Assembly (NCBI RefSeq): GCF_026343945.1
Contig: NZ_JAPKNJ010000005.1
Span: 1-64,000, forward strand
Direction of reading: 5' to 3'
Length of the DNA: 64,000 nt
Source: Kaistia algarum
GTDB taxonomy: Bacteria > Pseudomonadota > Alphaproteobacteria > Rhizobiales > Kaistiaceae
Shown: piece after piece, positions 1 to 8,493 of the stretch
How the letters are laid out: each line of letters starts with the position of its first letter
How positions within the stretch are numbered: the stretch's first letter is position 1
Notes under the pieces: model-generated
Seen by the model: the letters and a program-made list of their open reading frames with translations, nothing else
Told to the model about the DNA's origin: nothing
The model's database searches: none
Translations under genes and position numbers: made by a program

Positions 1-364
1 TGGTTTCTACGGGCAGGCCGGCCTGGTGTCAACATCGATTTCGCGGCCTCGATGAAACTTCGTCCGCCGCTCTGTGGATAACCGACCCGGCTTTGCATAA
101 TCGATGGGCGAAAGGGCGCGGAATTCAGCGCTTTCAACGGGTGGATGATGATTTTTCGTTCGCCGGCTGCGTCGCAATCCGGACTGCCATTCGATAGCCG
201 ACGCAGATATCGCGCCTGCCTTCCCTCGCTTCAACGTCCCATCGGACGCCTTTCCCGCGATCCGCCAGGCGTCCGGACCGCCTCGCCATTGCATAGAAAG
301 GCCCGTCTGAAATAATCCGCCGGAACATCCCGCGCGCTAGGCGGCGTGGGCGGAGGCATATCGC
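1..364. other. Intergenic region at window edge, no gene seen
   Basis: I see no convincing gene here. Open frames on either strand lack recognisable domains, good ribosome binding sites and the GC-rich third positions seen in neighbouring genes. The only word that stands out is a perfect DnaA-box sequence at 73-81, listed separately. The last bases before 365 hold the GGAGG ribosome binding site of the following regulator. Confidence 0.5.
73..81 (-). promoter_or_regulatory. Single perfect DnaA-box word
   Basis: TGTGGATAA on the plus strand is TTATCCACA on the minus strand, the consensus DnaA box. I see no second box or AT-rich unwinding region around it, so this is not evidence for an origin. 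It could be chance or a lone DnaA-responsive site. Confidence 0.25.
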
Positions 365-1318
365 ATGGCCCGATCGGCAGTCCCGACCCCGCAGGAAGCT
401 CACGAGCCGGCCAATGCCGCGGTCGATCTCGTCGCCGTCCTTGTTGCCGTTACCGAGGGCGAGCCACGCGTGATGACACTGGAAGGGGGCCGCGCCCTCC
501 CCTCAGGTCCATTTGAGACCGGCCATCGTTCCCTGCAGTCGGGACTGCGAGCCTGGGTCGAGCGGCAGACCCATCATCCGCTCGGCTATGTCGAACAGCT
601 CTATACCTTCGCCGACCGCGACCGCGCCGGCGGAGAAGCCGGCCGGCGCACCATCGCGATCAGCTATCTCGGCCTCACACGGGAGAACGACGTACCGGAC
701 GAGGCCGGCGCCGGCTGGCGCGGCTGGTATGATTATTTTCCCTGGGAGGATCGGCGCTCCGGTGTTCCGGCCATCCTCAGGGAGGCGATCGGCCCGGCGC
801 TGGCACGCTGGTCCGGATATGCCCCGACGGAGGCAGCCCAGCGCGAACGGCTCCAGCGCGCCGCGATTCATTTCGGTCTCGATGGAGCGCCCTGGAACGA
901 GGAACTCGTGCTGCAGCGATACGAGTTGCTCTATGAGGCCGGGCTGGTTCCGGAAGCCCGCGAGGCGGCCAAGGACAATTTCGTCGCCGGCCGACCCATG
1001 GCGGGCGACCATCGCCGCATCCTCGCCACGGGAATCGCCCGCCTGCGCGCCAAGATCAAATACCGCCCCGTCGTCTTCGAACTGATGCAGCCGGCCTTCA
1101 CGCTCTACCAACTGCAGAGAAGCGTCGAGGCACTCGCCGGCCTCCTCGTGCACAAGCAGAATTTCCGCAGGCTCGTCGAACAGCAGGAACTCGTCGAGGA
1201 AACCGGCGCCACCACCTCGGAAACCGGGGGCCGCCCGGCCCGCCTCTATCGTTTCCGCCACCAGGTGCTGGCCGAACGCGCTGCCGCCGGAACGAAATTG
1301 CCGCTCACACGGTCTTGA
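365..1318 (+). CDS. nadQ: NrtR/NadQ-type NAD biosynthesis regulator (Nudix-like plus winged helix)
   Basis: This 317-aa protein has the layout of NrtR/NadQ regulators: a Nudix-fold N-terminal part (about residues 22-170) and a C-terminal winged helix (about 235-310). The helix region carries FTLYQLQRSVEALAG, NFRRLVEQQELVE and GGRPARLYRF, close to the NrtR DNA-binding signature. I do not see a catalytic Nudix box (REUXEEXGU), so the domain probably senses rather than hydrolyses its ligand. The start at 365 is supported by GGAGG at 352-356. It lies 56 bp upstream of nadA on the same strand, and two inverted repeats fill that gap, so it very likely represses nadABC. Family members respond to NAD-related metabolites or nucleotides; which ligand applies here is not visible. 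The symbol nadQ follows usage in alphaproteobacteria; nrtR is the alternative. Confidence 0.8.
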   Translation: MARSAVPTPQEAHEPANAAVDLVAVLVAVTEGEPRVMTLEGGRALPSGPFETGHRSLQSGLRAWVERQTHHPLGYVEQLYTFADRDRAGGEAGRRTIAISYLGLTRENDVPDEAGAGWRGWYDYFPWEDRRSGVPAILREAIGPALARWSGYAPTEAAQRERLQRAAIHFGLDGAPWNEELVLQRYELLYEAGLVPEAREAAKDNFVAGRPMAGDHRRILATGIARLRAKIKYRPVVFELMQPAFTLYQLQRSVEALAGLLVHKQNFRRLVEQQELVEETGATTSETGGRPARLYRFRHQVLAERAAAGTKLPLTRS

Positions 1319-1343
1319 CAGACCTTATGCTCCGTTTAAGTAT
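1315..1343 (+). promoter_or_regulatory. Candidate nadABC promoter
   Basis: A perfect -35 hexamer TTGACA at 1315-1320 overlaps the stop codon of the upstream regulator. A weak -10 such as AAGTAT (1338-1343, 17-bp spacer) lies inside the first inverted repeat. TATGAT at 1349-1354 is a better -10 word but has no matching -35. Repressor bound at 1326-1344 would block either option. Confidence 0.4.
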
Positions 1344-1344
1344 A
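1326..1344. promoter_or_regulatory. Putative NadQ/NrtR operator 1 (19-bp inverted repeat)
   Basis: TATGCTCCGTTTAAGTATA follows the pattern TATNCTN-N5-NAGNATA, an imperfect palindrome. A near-identical palindrome lies 28 bp downstream, centre to centre. The first copy overlaps the likely -10 region of the nadA promoter. Assignment to the adjacent regulator is inference from position and symmetry. Confidence 0.7.
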
Positions 1345-1353
1345 TGCCTATGA

Positions 1354-1372
1354 TATGCTCAGATGGAGTATA
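1354..1372. promoter_or_regulatory. Putative NadQ/NrtR operator 2 (19-bp inverted repeat)
   Basis: TATGCTCAGATGGAGTATA is the better of the two palindromes (TATNCTC-N5-GAGNATA, seven symmetric positions per arm with one mismatch). It contains the GGAG ribosome binding site (1365-1368) of nadA, so the operator and the translation initiation region coincide. Confidence 0.75.
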
Positions 1373-1374
1373 AG

Positions 1375-2364
1375 ATGGCTATGGGATCGACCGAGGTGCT
1401 GGCGCGGACCGCACCGATCTATGAGCGCGTGAAGCGGGTCATCCCGCCCTTTGAATGGCCGGTCTTCGCCGACGATGTCGACGCGATTCTCCGCCTGAAG
1501 CGCGAGCGGAACGCCGTCATCCTCGCTCATAATTACCAGACGCCAGAGATCTTCCACGGCGTCGCCGACATTGTCGGCGACAGCCTGGCGCTGGCCCGCA
1601 TGGCCATGAACGTCGATGCCGATGTCATCGTGCTCGCGGGCGTCCATTTCATGGCTGAGACCGCAAAGCTGCTGAACCCGTCCAAGACGGTGCTGATCCC
1701 CGATAGGGAGGCCGGCTGCTCGCTCGCCGACTCGATCACGCCCGCCGATGTTCGCCTTCTGCGCCAACGCTATCCCGGCGTGCCGATCATCACCTATGTC
1801 AACACTTCGGCGGCGGTGAAGGCTGAATCCGACATCTGCTGCACGTCGGGCAACGCCCGTGCCGTGGTCGAATCGCTCGGCGTGCCGCGCGTGATCATGA
1901 TCCCCGACGAATATCTCGCCCGGAACATCGCGGCGGAGACCGATGTCGAGATCATCTCCTGGGCCGGGCATTGCGAAGTGCATGAGCTCTTCACGGCCGC
2001 CGAAGTGCGCCAGCTACGCGCGGATCATCCGGGCGTCGTCGTCCTCGCGCACCCCGAATGCCCGCCCGATGTGCTCGCCGAAGCCGATTTCGCCGGCTCG
2101 ACGGCTGCGATGTCGGATTATGTCGGCACGCGGAAGCCGCCTCGGGTCGTGCTGCTGACCGAATGCTCGATGAGCGACAATGTCGCAGTCCAGCACCCTG
2201 AACTCGACTTCATTCGCCCCTGCAATCTCTGTCCGCACATGAAGCGGATCACGCTCGGCAACATTCGCGACGCGCTGGAGCAGAACCGCCACGAGGTCCA
2301 GGTCGATCCGAAACTCGCGGACCGCGCCCGCCGCGCCGTCGAGCGCATGCTGGAGGTGCGGTGA
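1375..2364 (+). CDS. nadA: Quinolinate synthase NadA
   Basis: NadA condenses iminoaspartate with dihydroxyacetone phosphate to make quinolinate, using a [4Fe-4S] cluster in the cytosol. The 329-aa product carries the expected three cluster cysteines: Cys115 (REAGCSLAD), Cys200 (WAGHCEVHE) and Cys286 (CNLCPHMK). It also has AHNYQ near residue 51 and HPECP near 226. An in-frame ATG at 1363 lies inside the operator. I prefer ATG 1375 because GGAG at 1365-1368 sits 6 nt upstream. The next gene, nadB, starts on the stop codon. Expression should be controlled by the regulator encoded at 365-1318. Confidence 0.97.
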   Translation: MAMGSTEVLARTAPIYERVKRVIPPFEWPVFADDVDAILRLKRERNAVILAHNYQTPEIFHGVADIVGDSLALARMAMNVDADVIVLAGVHFMAETAKLLNPSKTVLIPDREAGCSLADSITPADVRLLRQRYPGVPIITYVNTSAAVKAESDICCTSGNARAVVESLGVPRVIMIPDEYLARNIAAETDVEIISWAGHCEVHELFTAAEVRQLRADHPGVVVLAHPECPPDVLAEADFAGSTAAMSDYVGTRKPPRVVLLTECSMSDNVAVQHPELDFIRPCNLCPHMKRITLGNIRDALEQNRHEVQVDPKLADRARRAVERMLEVR

Positions 2365-3902
2365 TGGACATAGACGGCCTAAACGGCCTTCCCGTCATCG
2401 TCGGTGCCGGTCTCGCCGGCCTGATGACGGCGCTGTGTCTCGCACCGGCTCCGGCCATCGTCCTCTCGGCCGGACCGCTCGGCGACGGGACTTCGAGCGG
2501 CTGGGCGCAGGGCGGCGTTGCCGCCGCCGTCGGGCCGGACGATGCGCCCGAGTTGCATCTCGCCGATACACTTCTCGCCGGCGACGGACTTTGTGACAAA
2601 GCCGCTGCACGGCACATCATCGAGGCGGGACCGGTGACGATCGAACGTCTCGCCGCACTCGGAGTCCGCTTCGACCGTAATGCGGACGGAACACTGGCTC
2701 TCGGCCTCGAGGCGGCGCATGGCCGCAGGCGGATCGTGCACGCTGCCGGTGACGCGACCGGCAGCGAGATCATGCGCGCGATTGTAGCAGCCGCGCGGAT
2801 GACGACGTCGATCCGCGTCCTCGAAGGCGCCGAAGCTCGCCGGCTCGTCATGGAGGATGGCCGCATCGCGGGCATCGATGTCGCCATGGGCGAACGCGCC
2901 TTTCGGATCGCGACCAACCGCGTCGTGATGGCGACCGGCGGCATCGGCGGCCTGTTCGAGCGCTCGACCAATCCGCGTGGCTCCTTCGGCCAGGGTCTCG
3001 CCATGGCCGCGCGGGCAGGAGCGGAACTCTGCGATCTCGAATTCATCCAGTTCCACCCGACCGCGCTCGACGGCACCAGCCGGCCGATGAAGCTGATCAG
3101 CGAGGCGGTGCGCGGCGAGGGCGCGGTTCTGGTCGACGAGGCCGGCGAACGCTTCCTGGCCGGCGAGCCGGGAGCAGAACTCGCCCCCCGCGATGTTGTC
3201 GCCCGCGCCGTCTGGCGGCATATGTCGGCCGGCCACACGGTGTTTCTCGACGCGCGCCGTGCCCCGCCAAGCGGCTTCGCCCGCCGCTTTCCCGCGATCG
3301 ATGCTCTCTGCCGCGCTGAGGGATTCGACCCGGCCAGCCAGCCGATCCCGATCCGGCCCGCGGCGCATTACCACATGGGCGGCATCCGCGTGGACGCCGA
3401 GGGCCGCAGCTCCGTGCAGGGCCTCTGGGCGGCGGGCGAGGTCGCCTCGACCGGACTGCACGGCGCCAACCGCCTCGCCAGCAATTCGTTGCTGGAAGCC
3501 GCAGCGATGGCGATGAACGTCGCCGCAAGCATGACTGGAGTCGCGGCGGTCCAACATCGCGGCGGCGGCGAGATCTCCCCGATCGGAGCCGCCGATCCGG
3601 CGCTCGTGCAGCCGATCCTCTCGCGCGGCGCCGGCGTGGTGCGCGATCGCGGCCGGATGCTGGCCGCGCTGGATGCTCTCGCCCCGTTTGTGACGGAGGG
3701 CGGGCCGGCCAGCGATCCGGCCATCGTCGCCTTGATGATCGTGACCTCGGCGCTGGCGCGAGAGGAAAGTCGCGGCGCGCATTTCCGCAGCGATTTTCCG
3801 CTCCATGCGCCGATCGCCGCGAGCTCCGTGACGACTCTGGCCGCGGCGCTCGCCAGCGCCGCGCTGCTGCCTGCCTCCCCTCCCCTCGCCCGGAGCGCCT
3901 GA
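2364..3902 (+). CDS. nadB: L-aspartate oxidase NadB
   Basis: NadB is an FAD enzyme that oxidises L-aspartate to iminoaspartate, the unstable substrate passed to NadA. The N-terminal dinucleotide-binding motif GAGLAGL (about residues 14-20), IQFHPTAL, RGEGAVLVDEAGERF and HYHMGGI followed by GLHGANRLASNSLLE are all family signatures. A GTG at 2361 is possible, but ATG 2364 has the better spacing (7 nt) from the TGGAGG at 2351-2356. It overlaps the nadA stop by one base (TGATG), indicating translational coupling. The product is 512 aa, a usual length. Confidence 0.96.
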   Translation: MDIDGLNGLPVIVGAGLAGLMTALCLAPAPAIVLSAGPLGDGTSSGWAQGGVAAAVGPDDAPELHLADTLLAGDGLCDKAAARHIIEAGPVTIERLAALGVRFDRNADGTLALGLEAAHGRRRIVHAAGDATGSEIMRAIVAAARMTTSIRVLEGAEARRLVMEDGRIAGIDVAMGERAFRIATNRVVMATGGIGGLFERSTNPRGSFGQGLAMAARAGAELCDLEFIQFHPTALDGTSRPMKLISEAVRGEGAVLVDEAGERFLAGEPGAELAPRDVVARAVWRHMSAGHTVFLDARRAPPSGFARRFPAIDALCRAEGFDPASQPIPIRPAAHYHMGGIRVDAEGRSSVQGLWAAGEVASTGLHGANRLASNSLLEAAAMAMNVAASMTGVAAVQHRGGGEISPIGAADPALVQPILSRGAGVVRDRGRMLAALDALAPFVTEGGPASDPAIVALMIVTSALAREESRGAHFRSDFPLHAPIAASSVTTLAAALASAALLPASPPLARSA

Positions 3903-3905
3903 ATC

Positions 3906-4772
3906 ATGGCCCTTTCGCAAACGCAGCTCGCCCCCCTGCCCGCCATCCTGATCGAACCGCTGGTCCGCGCCGCGCTGCTGGAAGATCTCGGCCGCGCCGG
4001 GGACATCACCACAGACTCTATCGTGCCGTCCGACCAACGGGCGACGACCGTCCTCGCCGCGCGCCAGACCGGCACCATCGCCGGCCTCGACCTCGCGGCG
4101 CTTGCCTTTCGTCTGATAGACCCGGCCATCGAGTTCCATCGCGAAAAGCGGGACGGCGACCCCGTCGCGCCGGGAGACGTCGTCGCGCGCATCTCCGGTC
4201 CTGCACGCGGTATTCTGACGGGTGAACGCGTGGCGCTCAACTTTCTGAGCCGCCTCAGCGGCATCGCCTCGGCCACATCGGCACTCGCGGAAGCCATCCG
4301 CCACGAGCGCGCGACGATTGTCTGCACCCGCAAGACGACGCCGGGCCTCCGCGCGGTCGAGAAATATGCGGTCCGCGCCGGCGGCGGCGGCAATCATCGC
4401 TTTGGACTCGACGATGCCGTTCTCATCAAGGACAACCACATCGCCATGGCCGGCGGCGTCGCCATTGCCATCGAGCGCGCCAAGGCCGGCGTCGGCCATC
4501 TGGTCAAGATCGAGGTCGAGGTCGACACGCTGGAGCAGCTTGCGGAAGCGCTGCCACTCGGCGTCGATGCCGTGCTGCTCGACAATATGTCGCTCGACCA
4601 GTTACGCGAAGCGGTTGCCATGGTCGGTGGCCGGGCGCTGACCGAGGCGTCGGGCCGCGTCACCCCCGCAAGCGCCCCGGCGATCGCCGCGACCGGCGTC
4701 GATCTGATCTCGGTCGGCTGGCTGACGCACAGCGCGCCGATCCTCGACATCGGGCTCGACTTCGCGGACTGA
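3906..4772 (+). CDS. nadC: Nicotinate-nucleotide pyrophosphorylase (carboxylating) NadC
   Basis: NadC (quinolinate phosphoribosyltransferase) converts quinolinate and PRPP to nicotinate mononucleotide, finishing the block begun by NadB and NadA. The 288-aa protein has the family motifs TRKTTPGLR, EKYAVRAGGGGNHRFGLDD, VLIKDNH, KIEVEVDTLEQ and LLDNMS. It begins 3 nt after the nadB stop, so it is the last gene of the operon. The downstream gene is convergent, with about 60 bp between them and no clear terminator hairpin. Confidence 0.96.
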   Translation: MALSQTQLAPLPAILIEPLVRAALLEDLGRAGDITTDSIVPSDQRATTVLAARQTGTIAGLDLAALAFRLIDPAIEFHREKRDGDPVAPGDVVARISGPARGILTGERVALNFLSRLSGIASATSALAEAIRHERATIVCTRKTTPGLRAVEKYAVRAGGGGNHRFGLDDAVLIKDNHIAMAGGVAIAIERAKAGVGHLVKIEVEVDTLEQLAEALPLGVDAVLLDNMSLDQLREAVAMVGGRALTEASGRVTPASAPAIAATGVDLISVGWLTHSAPILDIGLDFAD

Positions 4773-4833
4773 GGTCGGGCGCCGCTTGTCCGACGTCGAC
4801 GTTTCTTGCCTGCCTTCCGGCGGTGAATGAAGC

Positions 4834-5775
4834 TCAGTCGCCGGGTGACAGCGATGACCTCGCCGCGTCTGTCTGCCGGCGGATCGCATCGCTGCGACCC
4901 TCGCGCCAAGCGGCAAAAAGCGCAGTGAGGAGTGCTCGCACCGCCATCGGCGAGCCAGGCCGTTCCGCTTCTGCCTGGCGCGCGGCAGCAAAGAGGGCGG
5001 TGGCACCCACGGTGCGCATTTTCCGCCGGTTCAGCCAGTCGGCGGGGCGGCCGATACGATCGGCGAGCGAACGCCGCCGGCCGTGTCGCTGCAGATCCTC
5101 CTGCAGCCCGTGGCGGAACGCACGCGCCAGATAGTCGTCAACGCTTTCGCTGCCCGTAAGCCGCATACGAGCCTCCGGCGCAAAGACCGGGGCCAATGGC
5201 CGCTCGCACAGGCGCCATGCCCACTCGACATCCTCGAAGCCCGGCCGGCCGAGCGGATCGAACAGGCCGTGGCGGATCAGGAAGTCGCGCCTGACCGACA
5301 CCGAGCCGCCCCAGGCCTCCCCTCGCGCGGGAATTCTCGGCGTGCTCTCGCGCCATCCGAAGGAAAAGAGCCGGGGCCGGTCGCCGAGCAGCGCATGGCC
5401 AAGCGCATTGCTCGACCCCGCGGAGACGGTGCCGATCACGGCATTGGCTTCGCTTGCCCTGCGATGGGCAGCGACATGCGCCGCGGCGAGGCCCGACTCC
5501 GGCGTCGCCTCGGGGTCGAGCAAAAGCAGGATCGGCGCGCTCGCGCCGAAGACCGCGAGGTTGCCGGCCATGGCGAGGCTTGCCGGCCCCTGCCGCAGCA
5601 CGGTGACGGGAAACGCCTGCGCAAATTCCTCCGCGACCCCGGCGGCAACGAAACCCTCCGTCCGGTCGACGATCACCACCTCAAGCCCTGGATCCTGACC
5701 GGCAAAGCCCGCGAGCCTCGACCGGATCGAATCGGCCGTCTCGCCGATGAGCAGCAGCGAGATCGACGCGCTCAC
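4834..5775 (-). CDS. Family 2 glycosyltransferase
   Basis: This 313-aa protein looks like a GT-A family 2 glycosyltransferase. The N-terminal strand pattern SISLLLIG...LEVVIVDR is followed by ILLLLDPEAT, where the usual D-x-D is DPE, and by GFEDVEWAWRL, the ED motif that closes the active site. The last 90 residues are Arg/Ala-rich and of unknown role. The GTG start at 5775 overlaps the upstream glycosyltransferase stop (GTGA). It is the last gene of the rfbC-rfbB-rfbD-GT-GT operon, so it may add rhamnose or an adjacent sugar to an envelope glycan. Donor and acceptor cannot be read from sequence. Confidence 0.75.
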   Translation of the reverse strand: MSASISLLLIGETADSIRSRLAGFAGQDPGLEVVIVDRTEGFVAAGVAEEFAQAFPVTVLRQGPASLAMAGNLAVFGASAPILLLLDPEATPESGLAAAHVAAHRRASEANAVIGTVSAGSSNALGHALLGDRPRLFSFGWRESTPRIPARGEAWGGSVSVRRDFLIRHGLFDPLGRPGFEDVEWAWRLCERPLAPVFAPEARMRLTGSESVDDYLARAFRHGLQEDLQRHGRRRSLADRIGRPADWLNRRKMRTVGATALFAAARQAEAERPGSPMAVRALLTALFAAWREGRSDAIRRQTDAARSSLSPGD

Positions 5776-6467
5776 GGATAGGTCTCCAGCACGCGGTAGG
5801 CTTCGTGCCGCGACAGATGCCCAGCCGCGCCGACAACCGCCGTCATGCTCGCCTCGGCCTCGGCATAGCTGTAATTGACCGCGGATGGCCGCAGACGGTG
5901 ATGCACCGGGACCGCGTCGACGATGCCGAGCCGGAGGCCCGCCGCTTCGACGATCGCCGGCCAGACGAAATCGAGCCCCCAGCCCATACCCTCGGTGTCG
6001 GTGAAGGGGAGCAGCAGCCGAGCCGCATCGCGCCGCAGCACGGTCACCGGACCAATCTCGACGAAACGCGTGCGCCGCGCGGCGATGCCTTCGATCCGCG
6101 CGGTGATGGCATGGTCGATATAGCTCTCGCGCGAGCGCGCGGGCTGAAAGAGGGCGAAGTCATGCCGGTCGGCCAGTGCGATCAGACGATCCACAAAATC
6201 TTCCGGAAACTCCACATCGTCGTCACAGGCGACGATCCAGTCGAAGTTTGAGGCATCCCCGAACAGTGAATTCAGCAACTGGTATTTCGGCGTTCGCTCG
6301 CCGACATGGCGCAGCGTATGGGCCACCGGACTCTGCGGCGCGGAGCCTAGCGAGATCCAGCGCTGAGTTACCGTATGTTGCCGGCTCGCCGAAAAGGCGG
6401 CGACCGCATCGTCGATAGTGCTCGGCTTGTCCGTCAGATAGACGCCGCCGACCAGGATTGTCGCCAT
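5772..6467 (-). CDS. GT-A-fold glycosyltransferase-like protein
   Basis: This 231-aa protein starts MATILVGGVYL and contains WIVACDDDVEFPEDF, an Asp-rich motif like the metal/nucleotide-sugar D-x-D of GT-A enzymes. GMGWGLDFVWP and VHHRLRP lie further on. I place the start at 6467, where GGGAAGG precedes the ATG, rather than at the ATG 42 nt upstream. It is cotranscribed with dTDP-rhamnose genes and overlaps the next glycosyltransferase by 4 nt. It is shorter and more divergent than ordinary GT2 proteins; a DUF707-like family is an alternative. Its substrate is unknown. Confidence 0.6.
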   Translation of the reverse strand: MATILVGGVYLTDKPSTIDDAVAAFSASRQHTVTQRWISLGSAPQSPVAHTLRHVGERTPKYQLLNSLFGDASNFDWIVACDDDVEFPEDFVDRLIALADRHDFALFQPARSRESYIDHAITARIEGIAARRTRFVEIGPVTVLRRDAARLLLPFTDTEGMGWGLDFVWPAIVEAAGLRLGIVDAVPVHHRLRPSAVNYSYAEAEASMTAVVGAAGHLSRHEAYRVLETYP

Positions 6468-6533
6468 GCCTTCCCGCCCCGCAAGCCTCGGCCGGCTCCC
6501 TCGTAGCATGCTCGCGCGACGCGTGCCTATCGC

Positions 6534-7418
6534 TCAGCCGGCGTGAAGCCGATCGAGGCAAAGCTCCAGCGACCCGCGCCATTCCGGAAGCGCGATGCCA
6601 TGAACGCTGGCGAGCCGGCTGCAATCGAGGCGCGAATCGGCCGGCCGCTTCGCTGGCGTCGGATAATCGGCAGTCGTGATCGGCGCGACCTGGACCGAAC
6701 GGCCCCCGCGTGCGATGCTGCCGGCAATGATCGCGGATGCAAATTCATACCAGTTCGCGTCGCCGGTGCCGGTCAGGTGAAACACACCGCGTCCCGACTC
6801 ATCCTCCGTCTCGATCAACCGGCGGGCGACGGCGAAGACAGCGGCGGCGATATCGGGAGCATAGCTCGGCCGGCCGAATTGATCGGCAACCACCGTCAGC
6901 CGATCGCGCGTTGAGGCGAGCCGCAGCATGGTCTTCACGAAATTCGAACCGAAGGGCGAATAGACCCAGGAGGTGCGCAGAATCGCATGGTCGGGCGTCA
7001 CCGAGGCGATCGCCGCCTCGCCGGCCAGTTTCGTCGCGCCATAGACGCCGAGCGGGCTGGTCGGATCGGTCTCCATATAGGGCGAGCCCTTGGTGCCGTC
7101 GAAGACGTAGTCGGTCGACAAATGCACGATCGGGATGCCGAGCCGAGTCGCAGCCCGCGCCAACGCTTGCGGACCGTCGCGATTGACGCGCGCCGCCAGA
7201 TCCGCCTCGCTCTCGGCCTTGTCGACCGCCGTATAGGCCGCTGCCGAGACGACGACATCGGGCGCCGCGGCAAGCACTGCCGCTTCCACGGAGGCCGGAT
7301 CGGCGAGGTCAATCTCGGGCCGGGCCAGCGTCACCAGTTCGAAGCCGGAAGCCTCGGCGCGCTCGGCAAGCGAGAGCGCAACCTGACCGCTGCGGCCGGT
7401 CACCGCCATGCGCAACAT
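6534..7418 (-). CDS. rfbD: dTDP-4-dehydrorhamnose reductase
   Basis: RfbD (RmlD) makes dTDP-L-rhamnose by NAD(P)H reduction of dTDP-4-keto-L-rhamnose. The 294-aa protein opens with MAVTGRSGQV, a Rossmann motif, and has VVSAAAYTAVDKAE, HLSTDYVFDG and YGATKLAGE, which holds the YxxxK catalytic pair. A longer frame begins at 7499 but would overlap rfbB by 77 nt. ATG 7418, 4 nt after the rfbB stop, or ATG 7409 fits the family start better. It is the third gene of the rfb operon. Confidence 0.93.
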   Translation of the reverse strand: MLRMAVTGRSGQVALSLAERAEASGFELVTLARPEIDLADPASVEAAVLAAAPDVVVSAAAYTAVDKAESEADLAARVNRDGPQALARAATRLGIPIVHLSTDYVFDGTKGSPYMETDPTSPLGVYGATKLAGEAAIASVTPDHAILRTSWVYSPFGSNFVKTMLRLASTRDRLTVVADQFGRPSYAPDIAAAVFAVARRLIETEDESGRGVFHLTGTGDANWYEFASAIIAGSIARGGRSVQVAPITTADYPTPAKRPADSRLDCSRLASVHGIALPEWRGSLELCLDRLHAG

Positions 7419-7422
7419 AGAA

Positions 7423-8481
7423 TCAGCCTGTCTTTTCCAGAACGCCAAGACGCTCGCCGCCATAGACGCCATCGCGCAGCGGCCGCCACCACCAGTCATT
7501 ATCTAGATACCAGCGCACGGTCTTCTCGATACCGCTGTCGAAGGTCTCCGCGGCCTGCCAGCCCAGCGACCGCTCCAGTTTGGTGGCGTCGATCGCATAG
7601 CGCTGATCGTGGCCCGGACGATCGGCGACGAAGGTGATCAGCCGGTCATGCGGCGCGGCGGAGGGCTTCAACTGATCGAGGATCGCGCAGATGCGCCGCA
7701 CCACCTCGATATTGGAGCGCTCATTGCGGCCGCCGACATTATACTTGTGGCCTGGCTCCCCGCGCGTGACGATCGTCGCCAGCGCCTTGGCGTGGTCCTC
7801 GACATAGAGCCAGTCCCGGACATTGGCGCCATTGCCGTAGACCGGCAGCGTCTTGCCGGAGAGCGCGTTCAGGATCGTGAGCGGGATCAGCTTCTCGGGA
7901 AAATGATACGGCCCGTAATTGTTCGAGCAATTGGAGACGACGACCGGCAGGCCATAGGTCCGCTGCCAGGCGATGGCGAGATGGTCCGACGCCGCCTTGG
8001 ACGAGGAATAGGGCGAAGACGGATCATAGGGCGTCTCCTCCGTGAAGAGCCCGTCGGCGCCGAGCGAGCCATAGACCTCATCGGTCGAGACATGCAGGAA
8101 GCGGAAATCGCGCTTCGCCTCGCCGTCGAGGCCGCCCCAATAGCGCCGCGCCGCCTCCAGCAGGGTGAAGGTGCCGATGACATTGGTCTCGATGAAATCC
8201 TTGGCGCCGGTGATGGAGCGGTCGACATGGCTTTCTGCCGCCAGATGCATGACATGCGTCGGGCGGAACGTCTCGAACGCCTCGGCAATCCCTGCTCCGT
8301 CGCAGATGTCGAGCTTGGTGAAGCGATGGTTCGGCGCGTTGGCGATGCTCTGCAGCGAGGCAAGATTGCCAGCATAGGTCAGCTTGTCGACCGTGAGCAC
8401 CTCGGCGCCAAGATCGGAAACGAGATGGCGCACCAGCGCCGAGCCGATGAACCCCGCCCCTCCGGTGACGATGACGCGCAT
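7423..8481 (-). CDS. rfbB: dTDP-glucose 4,6-dehydratase
   Basis: RfbB (RmlB) converts dTDP-glucose to dTDP-4-keto-6-deoxyglucose using bound NAD. The 352-aa protein is full length. It shows [13 protein letters not shown] at the N-terminus, [36 protein letters not shown] with the catalytic YxxxK, and [14 protein letters not shown]. It sits between rfbC and rfbD in one minus-strand operon. No glucose-1-phosphate thymidylyltransferase (rfbA), which supplies its substrate, is present in the window. Confidence 0.96.
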   Translation of the reverse strand: MRVIVTGGAGFIGSALVRHLVSDLGAEVLTVDKLTYAGNLASLQSIANAPNHRFTKLDICDGAGIAEAFETFRPTHVMHLAAESHVDRSITGAKDFIETNVIGTFTLLEAARRYWGGLDGEAKRDFRFLHVSTDEVYGSLGADGLFTEETPYDPSSPYSSSKAASDHLAIAWQRTYGLPVVVSNCSNNYGPYHFPEKLIPLTILNALSGKTLPVYGNGANVRDWLYVEDHAKALATIVTRGEPGHKYNVGGRNERSNIEVVRRICAILDQLKPSAAPHDRLITFVADRPGHDQRYAIDATKLERSLGWQAAETFDSGIEKTVRWYLDNDWWWRPLRDGVYGGERLGVLEKTG

Positions 8482-8493
8482 GGCCTTCTCCCT

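Noticed and set aside
2379..4499. A 706-codon open frame on the minus strand over nadB and nadC
   Set aside because: It is a mirror of two certain enzymes with no independent family motif or ribosome binding site.
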